A stretch of 64,000 nt of DNA from Ornithinimicrobium cavernae (lineage in GTDB: Bacteria > Actinomycetota > Actinomycetes > Actinomycetales > Dermatophilaceae). The notes beneath the pieces are model-generated. The model had not been told where the DNA came from and searched no databases. It worked only from the letters and a program-made list of their open reading frames with translations. The stretch spans positions 1 to 64,000 of the forward strand of contig NZ_QDDJ01000003.1 of assembly GCF_003121625.1 (NCBI RefSeq). Direction: 5' to 3'. A program made the translations under genes and the position numbers. This document shows, piece by piece, positions 17,886 through 27,540 of the stretch; within the stretch, counting starts at the first letter, position 1; each line of letters starts with the position of its first letter.

Positions 17886-18023
17886 GTCCCCATGATACGT
17901 GCCGGACCGCCGGGCGACGAAACCTGGGGATCGCTCGCGGTGTCATCCGGCGGGCACCTCCGGACAGCACGAGACCCCCGGCCCGAACGGGCTGGGGGTC
18001 TCGGCGTCCTGGGTCAGGACTCG

Positions 18024-18111
18024 TGGCGGAGGATGGGGGATTTGAACCCCCGAGGGTTTTATCCCAACACGATTTCCAATCGTGCGCACTAGGCCACTAT
18101 GCGAATCCTCC
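18024..18111 (-). tRNA. tRNA-Ser (anticodon GGA)
   Basis: On the minus strand a class II tRNA begins GGAGGATTCGC, carries anticodon GGA in the loop 'ATTGGAAAT', a long variable arm, the T arm 'GGGGGTTCAAATCCCCC' and acceptor ATCCTCC with discriminator G and an encoded CCA. The long arm and identity bases fit tRNA-Ser for UCC/UCU codons. It lies close to the SRP RNA gene. Confidence 0.95.
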
Positions 18112-18215
18112 GTCGGAGAGGTTACCTGACAGGCCGCTGACCTCCGAAATCGGTCGGTGCGCACGGGCGGGGGCCGCGACCCTCGGGCCGCACCCGCGCG
18201 GAGGGACTCGAGGTG

Positions 18216-19262
18216 TCAGGGCCGCAGCATCACCTTGATGGCGGTGCGCTCGTCCATGGCGCGGTAGGCGTCGGCGACCTCGCTCAGGGGACGCACCGAG
18301 TCGAAGACCCGGCCCGGGTTGATCTGGCCGTCCAGCACGCGGGGCAGCAGGTCGGCGAGGTAGCCGCGCACCGGCGCGACACCACCGGCCAGGCCGACGT
18401 TGCGGCGGAACATCTCGCCCATGGGTGCCTCGGCGCCGTGCGGCACCCCGACGAACCCGACCGTGGCGCCGGGGCGGGCGCTCGCGAAGGCCTGCTCCAT
18501 CGACTCCTTGGTGCCCACGCACTCCAGCACGGCGTCGGCGCCGACCCCTTCGGTCAGCTCCATGACGCGGGCCACGCCCTCCTCCCCGCGCTCGGCGATG
18601 AGGTCGGTCGCCCCGAACTCACGGGCCACCGCCTGGCGGTCCGCGTGCCGGGACATGGCGATCACCCGGTCGGCACCGAGCAGCACCGCGGACAGGACCC
18701 CGCTGAGGCCGACGGCGCCGTCACCGACGACGACGACGGTCGAGCCGGGCACGACCCGGGCGGAGACGGCGGCGTGCCACCCCGTGGCCATCACGTCGGT
18801 GAGCGTCAGCAGCGAGGGCAGCAGCGCCTCGTCGGGCTGCTCGGGCGTGGCGACGAGGGTGCCGTCGGCGAGGGGCACCCGCACGTACTCACCCTGGCAG
18901 CCGTCGACCAGGTCGCCGTTGCGGTCGGGGCCGCCGAAGCCGCCACCGTTGGCGCAGGCCGACTGCAGGCCCGCGGCACAGTGGGCGCAGGTGTTGTCGG
19001 ACCAGAGGAACGGGGTGATGACGAAGTCGCCGGGGCGGATGGTGCCCACCTCCGTGCCGACCTCCTCGACCACCCCGATGAACTCGTGGCCGATGCGTCG
19101 CGGCCGGGTGACCTTGGAGATGCCGCGGTAGGGCCAGAGGTCGGAGCCGCAGACACAGGTGGCGGCCACCCGGACCACGGCGTCGGTCGCCTGACGGATC
19201 TGGGGGTCGGGCACCTGGTCGAGCCGGATATCGCCGGGGGCGTGCAGCACAGTCGCGTCCAT
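18216..19262 (-). CDS. zinc-dependent alcohol dehydrogenase family protein
   Basis: The 348-residue MDR enzyme has 'CVCGSD' (catalytic zinc Cys), '[12 protein letters not shown]', a structural-zinc-like segment '[12 protein letters not shown]' that has only three of the usual four cysteines, and the nucleotide motif 'VVGDGAVGL'. It probably oxidises or reduces an alcohol or aldehyde with NAD(P). ATG at 19262 gives the standard N terminus '[20 protein letters not shown]'; the longer open frame upstream is a shadow of the arginine deiminase gene. It is transcribed divergently from that gene. Confidence 0.88.
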   Translation of the reverse strand: MDATVLHAPGDIRLDQVPDPQIRQATDAVVRVAATCVCGSDLWPYRGISKVTRPRRIGHEFIGVVEEVGTEVGTIRPGDFVITPFLWSDNTCAHCAAGLQSACANGGGFGGPDRNGDLVDGCQGEYVRVPLADGTLVATPEQPDEALLPSLLTLTDVMATGWHAAVSARVVPGSTVVVVGDGAVGLSGVLSAVLLGADRVIAMSRHADRQAVAREFGATDLIAERGEEGVARVMELTEGVGADAVLECVGTKESMEQAFASARPGATVGFVGVPHGAEAPMGEMFRRNVGLAGGVAPVRGYLADLLPRVLDGQINPGRVFDSVRPLSEVADAYRAMDERTAIKVMLRP

Positions 19263-19280
19263 GGACACATTCTGTCTGTC

Positions 19281-19349
19281 CCGGGCAGTATGCCGCGCGG
19301 CCGGCTCCCGGTGACCGGCCGGGAGAGCGGCCACACGGCATACTCCCGG
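19281..19349. promoter_or_regulatory. long inverted repeat between divergent genes
   Basis: CCGGGCAGTATGCCG (19281-19295) is mirrored by CGGCATACTCCCGG (19336-19349), and a second dyad built from CCGG blocks lies between the arms. It occupies the intergenic region between the alcohol dehydrogenase and arginine deiminase starts. It may be a cruciform-forming regulatory site or a remnant terminator. Confidence 0.4.
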
Positions 19350-19442
19350 TGGTCCGTTCCGACGCTCGCGGGGGTGCCGTCCGGCTCCGGCGGGTGCGAG
19401 GATGGGGACCGCCGACGCACGGCAGCGACGAAAGGACCAGCC

Positions 19443-20681
19443 ATGCCACTCCATGTGGGCTCCGAGGTGGGCCGGCTCCGGCAGGTGATCGTGCACCGTC
19501 CCGACCTGGAGATGCGCCGTCTCACCCCCGAGAACAAGGGCCGCTACCTCTTCGACGAGATCCTCTGGGTCGAGCGGGCGCAGGAGGAGCACGACGAGTT
19601 CGTCCGGGTCATGCGGGAGCGGGACATCACCGTGCACTACTTCCACGACCTGCTGGAGCAGACCCTGGCGATCCCGGAGGCGCGCACGCAGGTGCTGTCC
19701 CAGGCGCTGGACGAGCGCCACCTCGGCCCGTTCGCGGCGCAGGAGATGCACGAGCTGTTCGACCAGATGGCCGACCGCGAGCTGACGCAGTTCCTCATCG
19801 GCGGCATCACCAAGGCCGAGGTGCTGGACCGCATGGACGCCCCCAGCTCGGTGGTCATCGCCCAGCTGGATCCGCACGAGGCACTGCTCGCCCCGCTGCC
19901 CAACCACCTGTTCACCCGCGACACCTCCGCCTGGCTCTACAGCGGGGTGGCGGTCAACTCGATGCACAAGAAGGCCCGCCGGCGCGAGACGGTGCACTAC
20001 GGGGCGATCTACCAGTGGCACCCGATGTTCCGGGACGTCGGCATGGACTGGTGGACCGACGGTGTGGAGGCCGGTCCGGCCACGGCCGAGGGCGGCGACA
20101 TCCTGGTGCTCGGCAACAAGGTGCTGCTCGTCGGTGTCAGCGAGCGGACCACGACCCAGGGCGTGGAGCGGCTCGCGCAGCGCACGCTGGCCTCCGACCA
20201 GATCGACACGATCATCGCGCTGGACATGCCGAAGGCGCGCGCGGTGATGCACCTGGACACCGTGATGACGATGATCGACGAGGAGACCTTCACCAGGTAC
20301 CTCGGGCTGCCTGACCTGCCGTCCTACACGATCACCGCCACCGGGGCCGGCGACTCCGCGCTGCCCGACCTCCGGATCGAGGCCAACGAGCCCCCGGACA
20401 TGATGAAGGTCATCGGTGAGGCGATGGGCATCGGCACGCCCCGGGTCGTCGCCGCCGACCAGGACCCGCGCGCCGCCGCCCGCGAGCAGTGGGACGACGG
20501 CTGCAACGTCCTGGCCCTCGAGCCGGGGGTCGTCGTGGCCTATCAGCGCAACACCGTCACGAACGACTTCCTGCGGGGGCTCGGCGTCGAGGTCCTCGAG
20601 ATCGCCGGGCAGGAGCTGGGCCGCGGCCGTGGCGGTCCCCGCTGCATGTCCTGCCCGATCGAGCGCGACCCGCTGGGCTGA
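19443..20681 (+). CDS. arcA: arginine deiminase
   Basis: This 412-residue enzyme hydrolyses L-arginine to citrulline and ammonia. Visible family motifs are 'FTRDTSAWL', '[11 protein letters not shown]', the '[11 protein letters not shown]' His/Asp segment, and the nucleophile Cys401 in 'RCMSCP'. ATG at 19443 follows GAAAGGA. No arcB, arcC or arcD lies beside it, so the full arginine deiminase pathway is not encoded here. A 15-bp tandem repeat follows its end. Confidence 0.93.
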   Translation: MPLHVGSEVGRLRQVIVHRPDLEMRRLTPENKGRYLFDEILWVERAQEEHDEFVRVMRERDITVHYFHDLLEQTLAIPEARTQVLSQALDERHLGPFAAQEMHELFDQMADRELTQFLIGGITKAEVLDRMDAPSSVVIAQLDPHEALLAPLPNHLFTRDTSAWLYSGVAVNSMHKKARRRETVHYGAIYQWHPMFRDVGMDWWTDGVEAGPATAEGGDILVLGNKVLLVGVSERTTTQGVERLAQRTLASDQIDTIIALDMPKARAVMHLDTVMTMIDEETFTRYLGLPDLPSYTITATGAGDSALPDLRIEANEPPDMMKVIGEAMGIGTPRVVAADQDPRAAAREQWDDGCNVLALEPGVVVAYQRNTVTNDFLRGLGVEVLEIAGQELGRGRGGPRCMSCPIERDPLG

Positions 20682-20735
20682 GAGCGGCGAGGTCCTCACA
20701 CCCGGCGGTCCGGCCCCGGACTGCTACGCGCCAGC

Positions 20736-20795
20736 GCGTCACCCACGTCCGGGGCACCCACGTCCGCGTCACCCACGTCCGTGTCACCCACGTCA
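20736..20795 (+). repeat. 15-bp tandem repeat, four copies
   Basis: Four units of the consensus GCGTCACCCACGTCC run from 20736 to 20795 with at most three mismatches per unit. The last unit leads directly into the ribosome binding site AAGGAG (20795-20800) of the next gene. The array therefore sits in the 5' leader of the sterol-carrier-family gene. Confidence 0.85.
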
Positions 20796-20804
20796 AGGAG
20801 AGCT

Positions 20805-21167
20805 GTGCCCCCACGTCGTCGCACCCCGCTTGATCAGGGAGAGCAGGCTCTCTGGGCCTGGCGGGCCGCGCCGGAGCAGACGCCTCGCCCGGTGCTGGCC
20901 ACGGCGGTCCGCTACACGCTGGAGGAGCTGGCCGAGCGTGCGCCCGGCCGCTCCGTGGAGGTGCGGGTGCCGCCGTTCGGCGCGGTCCAGTGCATCGAGG
21001 GCCCGCGGCACACCAGGGGCACCCCGACCAACGTGATCGAGGCCGACGCGCAGGCGTGGCTGCGCCTGGTCACCGGTGTGACGACGTGGGAGCAGGAGCG
21101 CGGCGAGGGCACCGTGCGGGCCAGTGGCCAGCGGGCGGACCTGTCGGACTGGCTGCCCCTGGTCTGA
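20805..21167 (+). CDS. sterol carrier family protein
   Basis: The 120-residue protein shows the conserved actinobacterial pattern '[49 protein letters not shown]' ending '[14 protein letters not shown]'. Databases call it a sterol carrier family protein; the fold resembles SCP2 domains, which bind lipids, but no function is established. GTG at 20805 follows AAGGAG by four bases, which fixes the start after the tandem repeat. Confidence 0.8.
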   Translation: MPPRRRTPLDQGEQALWAWRAAPEQTPRPVLATAVRYTLEELAERAPGRSVEVRVPPFGAVQCIEGPRHTRGTPTNVIEADAQAWLRLVTGVTTWEQERGEGTVRASGQRADLSDWLPLV

Positions 21168-21200
21168 GTCACCCCGCGGGGCGACACGGGGCGCGGGCCG

Positions 21201-21479
21201 TCAACGCCGGGTGGAGTAGCGCTCGACCAGGAGGTAGACGACGCCGCCGAGCAGGCCTCCGAGGAGGCCGCCGGGCCCGGCGACCGCGATGAGCTCCTGG
21301 GACGCCGACGCGGTGGGCGCGTCCGGGCCGGTGACCGCGAGGAAGGTGCCGATGATGAGCCCGATGACGGCGCCGGTCAGCAGGAACGGCAGCAGCCGGG
21401 GACGGCGGTGCACGGGACGGCGCTGCGGGGAGGTCACGCCCCAAGGATGCCACGGCGGACGGACCCACCCGCCGGTCAC
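21201..21479 (-). CDS. small two-TM membrane protein
   Basis: Two hydrophobic segments ('LLPFLLTGAVIGLIIGTFLAV' and a Gly-rich 'GPGGLLGGLLGGVVYLLV') flank a short extracytoplasmic loop; the N terminus is basic. A GTG at 21479 overlaps the stop of the cyclase gene as GTGA, implying coupling; GTG at 21437 ('VTSPQRRP') is an alternative. No function is recognised. Confidence 0.6.
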   Translation of the reverse strand: MTGGWVRPPWHPWGVTSPQRRPVHRRPRLLPFLLTGAVIGLIIGTFLAVTGPDAPTASASQELIAVAGPGGLLGGLLGGVVYLLVERYSTRR

Positions 21480-22918
21480 CCGGCAGGTGGGCCCGTTCCC
21501 TCGGCCCCGGGCTCGAGGGCGAGGACCAGGTGAGCCTCGACGGGCGCCGCCTTGCCCTTGAGCTCCAGTGGCCCCAGGGGACTGGTCCGTGCGCGGGGGA
21601 GGGCCGCCAGGGTGGCCGGTCCGACGGCCACGCCTCCTGCCGGGGCCCGGCCCTCGATCCGGGAGGCCGTGTTGACGGTGTCACCGATGAGGGTGTGTGT
21701 CCGGCCACCGTGGGTGCCGAGCAGGCTCACCGAGGTGGGTCCGGTGTTGATGCCGACCCGGAACCGTGGCCACTGCGGGTGCCGGACAGCGACCTCCCGG
21801 GTGGCCTCCTGGAGGGCCAGCCCGGCGCGCACGGCCCGGACCGCGTGGTCCGGTTGGTCACCGCGCTTGTTGAAGGTCACCATGAGGGCGTCACCGACGA
21901 TCCGGTCCACGTCCCCGCCGTGACGCGTCACCGCCGGCACCGCGGCGCCGAGGTACGCATTGAGCATGGCGGTCACCTCCTCGGGCCGATGGCGCTCGGA
22001 GAAGGCGGTGAACCCCTGGAGGTCGGCGAACAGCACGCTCGCCTCACGGTGACCACTCGTCGTGTCCTCGAGATAGAGGGCAGCGAACCGCTCCTCGTGC
22101 CAGGAACGCCTCGCGCCGACGGCCACGAGTCCGAACGCGATGAGCAGGAGCACGTGCCACTCCCACCACGACAGCTGCCAGGTGGGGGCGAGCGCCATCG
22201 CGAGCAGGGCCTGGGCGAGGAGCAGGTAGGCGGCGAGGACCGCGAGGAGCACGTCCTGGCGCCGCGCCCTCCACAGCTGCGCATAACGCCAGGCGGCCAG
22301 GGCATACAGGGCCATGCCCGGGACGGCGAGCAGCACCGGCAGGGTCTCCGCCTCCGTCGGCGGACCGTCGAGGGGAGGAAGCCCGGCGAGCGACACCAGG
22401 GCCCAGATCAGCATGAGCGCCAGCAGGGCCCAGCGCAGCCGTCGGCTGCGGACGACCTCCGTCGCGGCCGCGCTCCCGGAGACGTCCCGGGTCGAGCGGA
22501 GCGCGAAGAGGGAGCCGATGGCCACCCCCACGGGTGTGGCCACCACGAAGCCGACGTTCGACGCGGCCAGGAGGATCCCCGGCGTCGCCAGGGCGTGCAG
22601 TCCCAGGAACCCCGCCGAGGCGAGGAAGGCCAGGGAGACATGGCTCAGCCGGGCGTCACCGCGTCGTCCCGCGGCCTCGCCCGTGGCATAGGCGAGCACG
22701 GCCGACACGGCGGCGGTGCCGAGCACGAGCCAGAAGTGGGTGGGCTGGTGTCCCCAGTGCAGGTCGAGCCGTGGCACGCCGAGCAGCAGCGCCAGCCCGG
22801 CCACGGGGAGAGCCAGCGCGACGGCGGTGGCCACGACCGCCCGGCCACCGTGGCCCGAACGGGCAGCACCGGGCGCCCCGGACCCGGGGCCGGCGGGTGC
22901 GGGCGGCGTCGCGGTCAT
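21476..22918 (-). CDS. membrane-bound class III nucleotide cyclase
   Basis: The first 285 or so residues hold about seven to eight membrane segments; the class III cyclase domain follows. Its motifs are 'SVLFADLQGFTAFSERHRPEEV' (first metal Asp), 'GGDVDRIVGDALMVTFN' (second metal Asp) and 'LIGDTVNTASRIEG' (transition-state Asn and Arg). The residue usually Lys before IGD, which reads the adenine base, is Arg here. It likely makes cAMP in response to a membrane signal. It is six bases downstream of the flavoprotein gene and overlaps the next small membrane gene. Confidence 0.85.
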   Translation of the reverse strand: MTATPPAPAGPGSGAPGAARSGHGGRAVVATAVALALPVAGLALLLGVPRLDLHWGHQPTHFWLVLGTAAVSAVLAYATGEAAGRRGDARLSHVSLAFLASAGFLGLHALATPGILLAASNVGFVVATPVGVAIGSLFALRSTRDVSGSAAATEVVRSRRLRWALLALMLIWALVSLAGLPPLDGPPTEAETLPVLLAVPGMALYALAAWRYAQLWRARRQDVLLAVLAAYLLLAQALLAMALAPTWQLSWWEWHVLLLIAFGLVAVGARRSWHEERFAALYLEDTTSGHREASVLFADLQGFTAFSERHRPEEVTAMLNAYLGAAVPAVTRHGGDVDRIVGDALMVTFNKRGDQPDHAVRAVRAGLALQEATREVAVRHPQWPRFRVGINTGPTSVSLLGTHGGRTHTLIGDTVNTASRIEGRAPAGGVAVGPATLAALPRARTSPLGPLELKGKAAPVEAHLVLALEPGAEGTGPPAG

Positions 22919-22924
22919 GGGTCA

Positions 22925-24643
22925 TCACGCGCGCGGGACGCTGAGGTGCTGGTGGACCTCCGACACGACGACCGAGCCCTCACCGACGGCGGACGCGACC
23001 CGCTTGACCGAGCCGCTGCGCACGTCGCCGACGGCGAACAGACCCGGCAGTGAGGTCTCGTGGGGTTGCGGAGCCCGGTCCGGCCCGGGTGCCGGCTGGC
23101 GCTGGTCCGGGGGTCCGGCCGCGGCCTCCGTGCCGGTCAGCACGAACCCGCGCCGGTCCCGCTGCACCTGCTCCGGCAGCCAGTCGGTGTGCGGCTCGGC
23201 CCCGATCATCACGAACAGGCCGTCGGCGGCGATCGTCGTGGTGTCACCGGTCGTCAGGTCGGAGAGCACCAGCGTCTCCAGCCTCCCGGCGCCTGCAGCG
23301 TCCGTGACCGCGCAGGACCGGTGGACGGTGATGACGGGCTCACCGGCGATCGCCTCGATGAGGTAGGCGGACATGGTGTCCTCCAGTCGAGGACCACGGA
23401 TGACCAGGTGCACCGCGCTGCAGTAGCGGGCGAGCTGGAGCACCGCCTGCCCGGCCGAGTTGCCGCCGCCGATGACGGCCGCCGACAGACCGGTGAGGGC
23501 GTGCGCGGCCGACACGCTGGCGCCGTAGTACACGCCCTGACCGGTGAACGCCTCGACGCTGGCCACGCCCAGCCGGCGGTAGGCCACGCCGCACGCCAGC
23601 ACCACGGCCCGCGCCGTCACGGTGCCCTGCCCCGAGACGGTCGCCCGCAGCAGGCCGTCCGCCTGCTCCAGGGCCTCGACCCAGCGGGTCAGCACGAACC
23701 GCGCCCCGAAGACCCAGGCCTGCTGGTAGCCGCGCTGGGCCAGCTCCGAGCCGCTCAGCCCGCGCGAGAAACCGAGGTAGTTGCGGATCAGGGAGCTCGT
23801 GCCGGCCTGACCCCCGATCGCCTCGCGCTCGATCACCAGGGTGTGCAGTCCCTCGGAGGCGCCGTAGACGGCCGCGGCCAGACCCGACGGCCCGGCCCCG
23901 ACGACGAGCAGGTCCACGGTGCGGGCCTCCTCGGTCAGTGTGGTCGGGATCCCCCAGGCGTCGAGCACCTGCGCGTCGCTCGGGTCGACCAGGGTGGTCC
24001 CGCCGATCGCGGGCATCCACACCACCACCTGCCCGTCCGGCGCAGGGGCCGCGGCCCGGAGGACCTGCTGCCCGCGCTGTGAGTCCCGGTCCCGGAAGGC
24101 GTACGGGATCCGGTTGCGGTGCAGCAGGTTGCTGAGCTCGAACGCGCGACCCGAGTGCGGGTCCGCGACGATGACGACCTCACGCTTGTTGCGCGGGTCC
24201 GCCCGGGACCAGTCCTGCACGATCTCCGCCACGGTCCGGTGGAACAGCTCGTCGCCCTCGACCCAGGGGCGCAGGACGTAGGAGTGCAGGTCGCCGATCG
24301 CCGTGCCCTGCAGGATGGTGCGGGCGACGTCCGGCTCGGACCAGGCGCCCCAGTCGATCAGCAGCACCCGCCGGGCCTCGGGGTGCTGCGTCCGTGCGGC
24401 GGCGAGCACCGCGCCGCGGTCGACCTGGGACAGGCGGTCACTGACCAGCACCAGCGCCACGCGCTCGCCCCGCTGCAGGGCGCCGTCGAGCTGGTGGACC
24501 GCCTCGGCCGCGCTCGGCTCACCCCGGATCCTCAGGGAGGTTCCGAAGCTCCGCGCCAGCTCGGTCTCGGTGCGCCCCAGGCGGGCGGCGTCCGACTCGA
24601 CGGCGAGCACCAGGGGACGAGTGCCCCAGTCGGCCATGGCCAT
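22925..24643 (-). CDS. fused REC-like/thioredoxin-reductase-like flavoprotein
   Basis: The 572-residue protein begins with a degenerate response-regulator-like domain (about 1-140), continues with a thioredoxin-like segment (about 150-230, 'VVIVADPHSGRAFELSNLLHRNRIPYAF'), then a full FAD/NAD(P) reductase with 'VVGAGPSGLAAAVYG' and 'AVIGGGNSAGQA'. The redox CxxC of thioredoxin reductase is replaced by 'YYGASVSAAHA', so it cannot pass electrons by that route. NCBI has a similar family called fused response regulator/thioredoxin-disulfide reductase. It forms an operon with the cyclase. ATG 24637 is an alternative start. Confidence 0.82.
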   Translation of the reverse strand: MAMADWGTRPLVLAVESDAARLGRTETELARSFGTSLRIRGEPSAAEAVHQLDGALQRGERVALVLVSDRLSQVDRGAVLAAARTQHPEARRVLLIDWGAWSEPDVARTILQGTAIGDLHSYVLRPWVEGDELFHRTVAEIVQDWSRADPRNKREVVIVADPHSGRAFELSNLLHRNRIPYAFRDRDSQRGQQVLRAAAPAPDGQVVVWMPAIGGTTLVDPSDAQVLDAWGIPTTLTEEARTVDLLVVGAGPSGLAAAVYGASEGLHTLVIEREAIGGQAGTSSLIRNYLGFSRGLSGSELAQRGYQQAWVFGARFVLTRWVEALEQADGLLRATVSGQGTVTARAVVLACGVAYRRLGVASVEAFTGQGVYYGASVSAAHALTGLSAAVIGGGNSAGQAVLQLARYCSAVHLVIRGPRLEDTMSAYLIEAIAGEPVITVHRSCAVTDAAGAGRLETLVLSDLTTGDTTTIAADGLFVMIGAEPHTDWLPEQVQRDRRGFVLTGTEAAAGPPDQRQPAPGPDRAPQPHETSLPGLFAVGDVRSGSVKRVASAVGEGSVVVSEVHQHLSVPRA

Positions 24644-24782
24644 GTTCCAGAGTAGGAGCGTCGGAGGGTCGTGCACCAGTGCCTGTGAGCAGGAAGGTGG
24701 TCGGACCACTCGCCGGTGTGCTGGAGGCCGTCCAGCGTGGGCGCAGCGCCGACACGGGCCCCGACTGTGGGACGATGGGGCA

Positions 24783-26381
24783 GTGGCACGCGCAGACGGA
24801 CGTCTCTCCCACGACCTCATGCCCGACGAGAAGGTCCCGCAGGACGCCTGCGGGGTCTTCGGTGTCTGGGCGCCGGGGGAGGAGGTCGCCAAGCTCACCT
24901 ACTACGGCCTCTACGCCCTGCAGCACCGCGGGCAGGAGGCGGCCGGCATCGCGACCAGCGACGGCCACTCCCTGCTGGTCTACAAGGACGTCGGTCTGGT
25001 GTCCCAGGTCTTCGACGAGTCCAGCCTGGCCTCGCTGCGCGGGCACCTGGCCGTCGGCCACTGCCGTTACTCCACCACGGGCCGCAACACGTGGGAGAAC
25101 GCCCAACCGACCCTGGGCGGCACCGAGGACCAGACGGTCGCCCTGGCGCACAACGGCAACCTGATCAACACCTCCGAGCTGCGCGACCGGCTCGCCGAGA
25201 TCTACGGCGGCGACCTGAACAACGCGCCGGGCGAGGTGCGGCGCGGCAACACCACCGACACCGCCCTGGTCACCGGACTGCTCACGGCCGACCCCGACCT
25301 GTCGCTCGAGGCCTCCGCCCTCCAGGTGCTGCCGACCCTGCGGGGCGCGTTCTCCCTGGTCTTCTGCGACGAGCAGACGCTGTATGCCGCCCGCGACCCG
25401 CAGGGGGTCCGTCCCCTGGTCCTGGGTCGCCTGGAGCGGGGGTGGGTGGTCTCCTCGGAGACCTCCGGCCTCGACATCGTGGGTGCCTCGTTCGTGCGCG
25501 AGATCGAGCCCGGTGAGCTGATCGCGATCGACCAGAACGGCCTGCGCACCCAGCGGTTCGCCGAGGCCGACCGCAAGGGCTGCGTCTTCGAGTACGTCTA
25601 CCTCGCCCGTCCCGACACCTCCCTCAACGGCCGCGGCGTCTACGAGTCGCGGGTCGAGATGGGGCGCACCCTGGCCCGCGAGCACCCGGTCGAGGCCGAC
25701 ATGGTGATGCCGACGCCGGAGTCGGGCACCCCCGCGGCGATCGGCTATGCCGAGCAGTCCGGCATCCCCTACGGGGCCGGACTGGTCAAGAACGCCTACG
25801 TCGGCCGCACGTTCATCGCCCCCAGCCAGACGATCCGCCAGCTCGGCATCCGGCTCAAGCTCAACCCGCTCCGCGACGTGATCCGCGGCAAGCGGCTCGT
25901 GGTGGTGGACGACTCGATCGTCCGCGGCAACACCCAGCGGGCCCTGGTGCGCATGCTGCGTGAGGCCGGCGCCGCCGAGGTGCACGTGCGCATCTCCTCA
26001 CCGCCGGTGCGCTGGCCGTGCTTCTACGGCATCGACTTCGCCACCCGGGCCGAGCTGATCGCGACCGGTCTGGGCGTCGAGGACATCCGCCAGTCGATCG
26101 GCGCCGACAGCCTCGGCTACATCAGCGAGGAGGGCATGGTCGCGGCCACCCACCAGGAGCGCGACCAGCTGTGCACGGCGTGCTTCTCGGGTGTCTACCC
26201 GATCGAGCTGCCCGAGGCCGAGAAGCTCGGCAAGGACGTGCTCGAGCTCGAGTTCCCCGCCGGTGAGGGGCAGGACAAGCCGGCCGAGCGGCATACCCCT
26301 CTGCACGCCCGTGCTGTCGACGCCGACGGCGTCGGCGTCACCGCGCACGCCGGCGCGGCGGACGCGGTCCGTCGCCCCTGA
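24783..26381 (+). CDS. purF: amidophosphoribosyltransferase
   Basis: This enzyme starts de novo purine synthesis by transferring glutamine ammonia to PRPP. Cys23 in 'PQDACGVFGVWAP' is the N-terminal nucleophile exposed after propeptide removal; the glutaminase motif 'GHCRYSTTG' and the PRPP loop 'LVVVDDSIVRGNTQ' are intact. GTG at 24783 gives the propeptide form 'MARADGRLSHDLMPDEK' seen in other actinobacteria; ATG 24819 would shorten it. The last 40 residues are a low-complexity tail. purM follows 34 bases later. Confidence 0.95.
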   Translation: MARADGRLSHDLMPDEKVPQDACGVFGVWAPGEEVAKLTYYGLYALQHRGQEAAGIATSDGHSLLVYKDVGLVSQVFDESSLASLRGHLAVGHCRYSTTGRNTWENAQPTLGGTEDQTVALAHNGNLINTSELRDRLAEIYGGDLNNAPGEVRRGNTTDTALVTGLLTADPDLSLEASALQVLPTLRGAFSLVFCDEQTLYAARDPQGVRPLVLGRLERGWVVSSETSGLDIVGASFVREIEPGELIAIDQNGLRTQRFAEADRKGCVFEYVYLARPDTSLNGRGVYESRVEMGRTLAREHPVEADMVMPTPESGTPAAIGYAEQSGIPYGAGLVKNAYVGRTFIAPSQTIRQLGIRLKLNPLRDVIRGKRLVVVDDSIVRGNTQRALVRMLREAGAAEVHVRISSPPVRWPCFYGIDFATRAELIATGLGVEDIRQSIGADSLGYISEEGMVAATHQERDQLCTACFSGVYPIELPEAEKLGKDVLELEFPAGEGQDKPAERHTPLHARAVDADGVGVTAHAGAADAVRRP

Positions 26382-26415
26382 CCCGCCACGCCCCCGCCCA
26401 CCGAGGAGACCTGAG

Positions 26416-27516
26416 TTGAACGAGCCGATCACCTACGCCGGGGCCGGCGTCGACGTCGAGGCGGGCGACCGCGCCGTCGAGCTGATGAAGGAGTCGGTCG
26501 CGCGCGCGCAGCGACCGGAGGTGGTCGGCGGGCTGGGCGGCTTCGCCGGACTCTTCGACGCCAGCGCCCTGCGCGGTATGGAGCGCCCGGTCCTGGCCAC
26601 CAGCACCGACGGTGTCGGCACCAAGGTCGCGATCGCCCAGGCGATGGACGTCCACGACACGATCGGGATCGACCTGGTCGGCATGGTTGTCGACGACATC
26701 GTGGTCAGCGGGGCGGAGCCGCTGTTCATGACCGACTACATCGCCTGTGGCAAGGTGGTCCCGGAGCGGATCGCGGCCATCGTCTCGGGCATCGCCCGCG
26801 GGTGTGAGCTGGCCGGTGTCGCACTGGTCGGCGGCGAGACCGCCGAGCACCCCGGCCTGCTGGCCCCGGACGAGTACGACGTGGCGGGGGCGGCGACGGG
26901 TGTCGTCGAGTACGACGACGTGCTGGGCCCGCAACGGGTCCGGGAGGGGGACGTCGTCCTCGCCCTGGCCTCCTCGGGGCTGCACTCCAACGGCTACTCC
27001 CTGGTGCGCCGGGTCGTCGCCGCGGCCGGTTGGGACTGGGGCCGGCACGTGGACGAGCTGGGGCGCACGATCGGCGAGGAGGCTCTCGAGCCGACCCGGA
27101 TCTACACGCGGATGCTCCTGGACCTGATCCGCACGCCCGGCCTCGATGTGCACGCGTTGTCCCATGTCACCGGTGGCGGGCTGGCCGCGAACCTCGCCCG
27201 GGTGCTGCCCACGGGTGCGCTGGCCACGGTCGACCGCGCCACCTGGACCCCACCGCCGGTCTTCTCCCTCGTGCAGCGGCTCGGCTCGGTGCCGCAGGAG
27301 GACCTGGAGCGGACCCTCAACCAGGGCGTCGGGTTCGTCGCGGTGCTCCCCGGTGACCAGGCAGACCGCGCCGTGGCGCGCAGCAGTGAGCTCGGGGTGC
27401 CGGCGTGGGTGCTCGGTGAGGTGGGAGCCGACGCGGGCGACACCGGGCAGGACATCGTGCGGGGAGCCAAGGGCGTCGACGGCGGTGCGGTGCGTGTGGT
27501 GGGCACCCACGGCTGA
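26416..27516 (+). CDS. purM: phosphoribosylformylglycinamidine cyclo-ligase (AIR synthase)
   Basis: 366 residues of the PurM/AIRS fold with 'VLATSTDGVGTKVAIA', 'GIDLVGMVVDDIVVSGAEPLFMTDYIA' and 'GGETAEHPG'. It closes the imidazole ring with ATP to give AIR, the fifth step of purine synthesis. The TTG start at 26416 follows GAGGAGA by six bases. It is in one operon with purF. Confidence 0.95.
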   Translation: MNEPITYAGAGVDVEAGDRAVELMKESVARAQRPEVVGGLGGFAGLFDASALRGMERPVLATSTDGVGTKVAIAQAMDVHDTIGIDLVGMVVDDIVVSGAEPLFMTDYIACGKVVPERIAAIVSGIARGCELAGVALVGGETAEHPGLLAPDEYDVAGAATGVVEYDDVLGPQRVREGDVVLALASSGLHSNGYSLVRRVVAAAGWDWGRHVDELGRTIGEEALEPTRIYTRMLLDLIRTPGLDVHALSHVTGGGLAANLARVLPTGALATVDRATWTPPPVFSLVQRLGSVPQEDLERTLNQGVGFVAVLPGDQADRAVARSSELGVPAWVLGEVGADAGDTGQDIVRGAKGVDGGAVRVVGTHG

Positions 27517-27540
27517 GCGTGTCGTGCGGGTGACCGTGCC

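Noticed and set aside
18023-18238. Short plus-strand frame over the tRNA-Ser gene
   Set aside because: The DNA folds as a complete tRNA on the other strand; the frame resembles the spurious peptides often called in tRNA genes.
18213-19440. Upstream part of a long plus-strand frame leading into arcA
   Set aside because: Only the part from ATG 19443 matches arginine deiminase. The rest is antisense to the alcohol dehydrogenase.
22925-24643. True thioredoxin reductase (trxB)
   Set aside because: The CxxC redox motif is missing, so the gene cannot be named trxB despite the similar fold.
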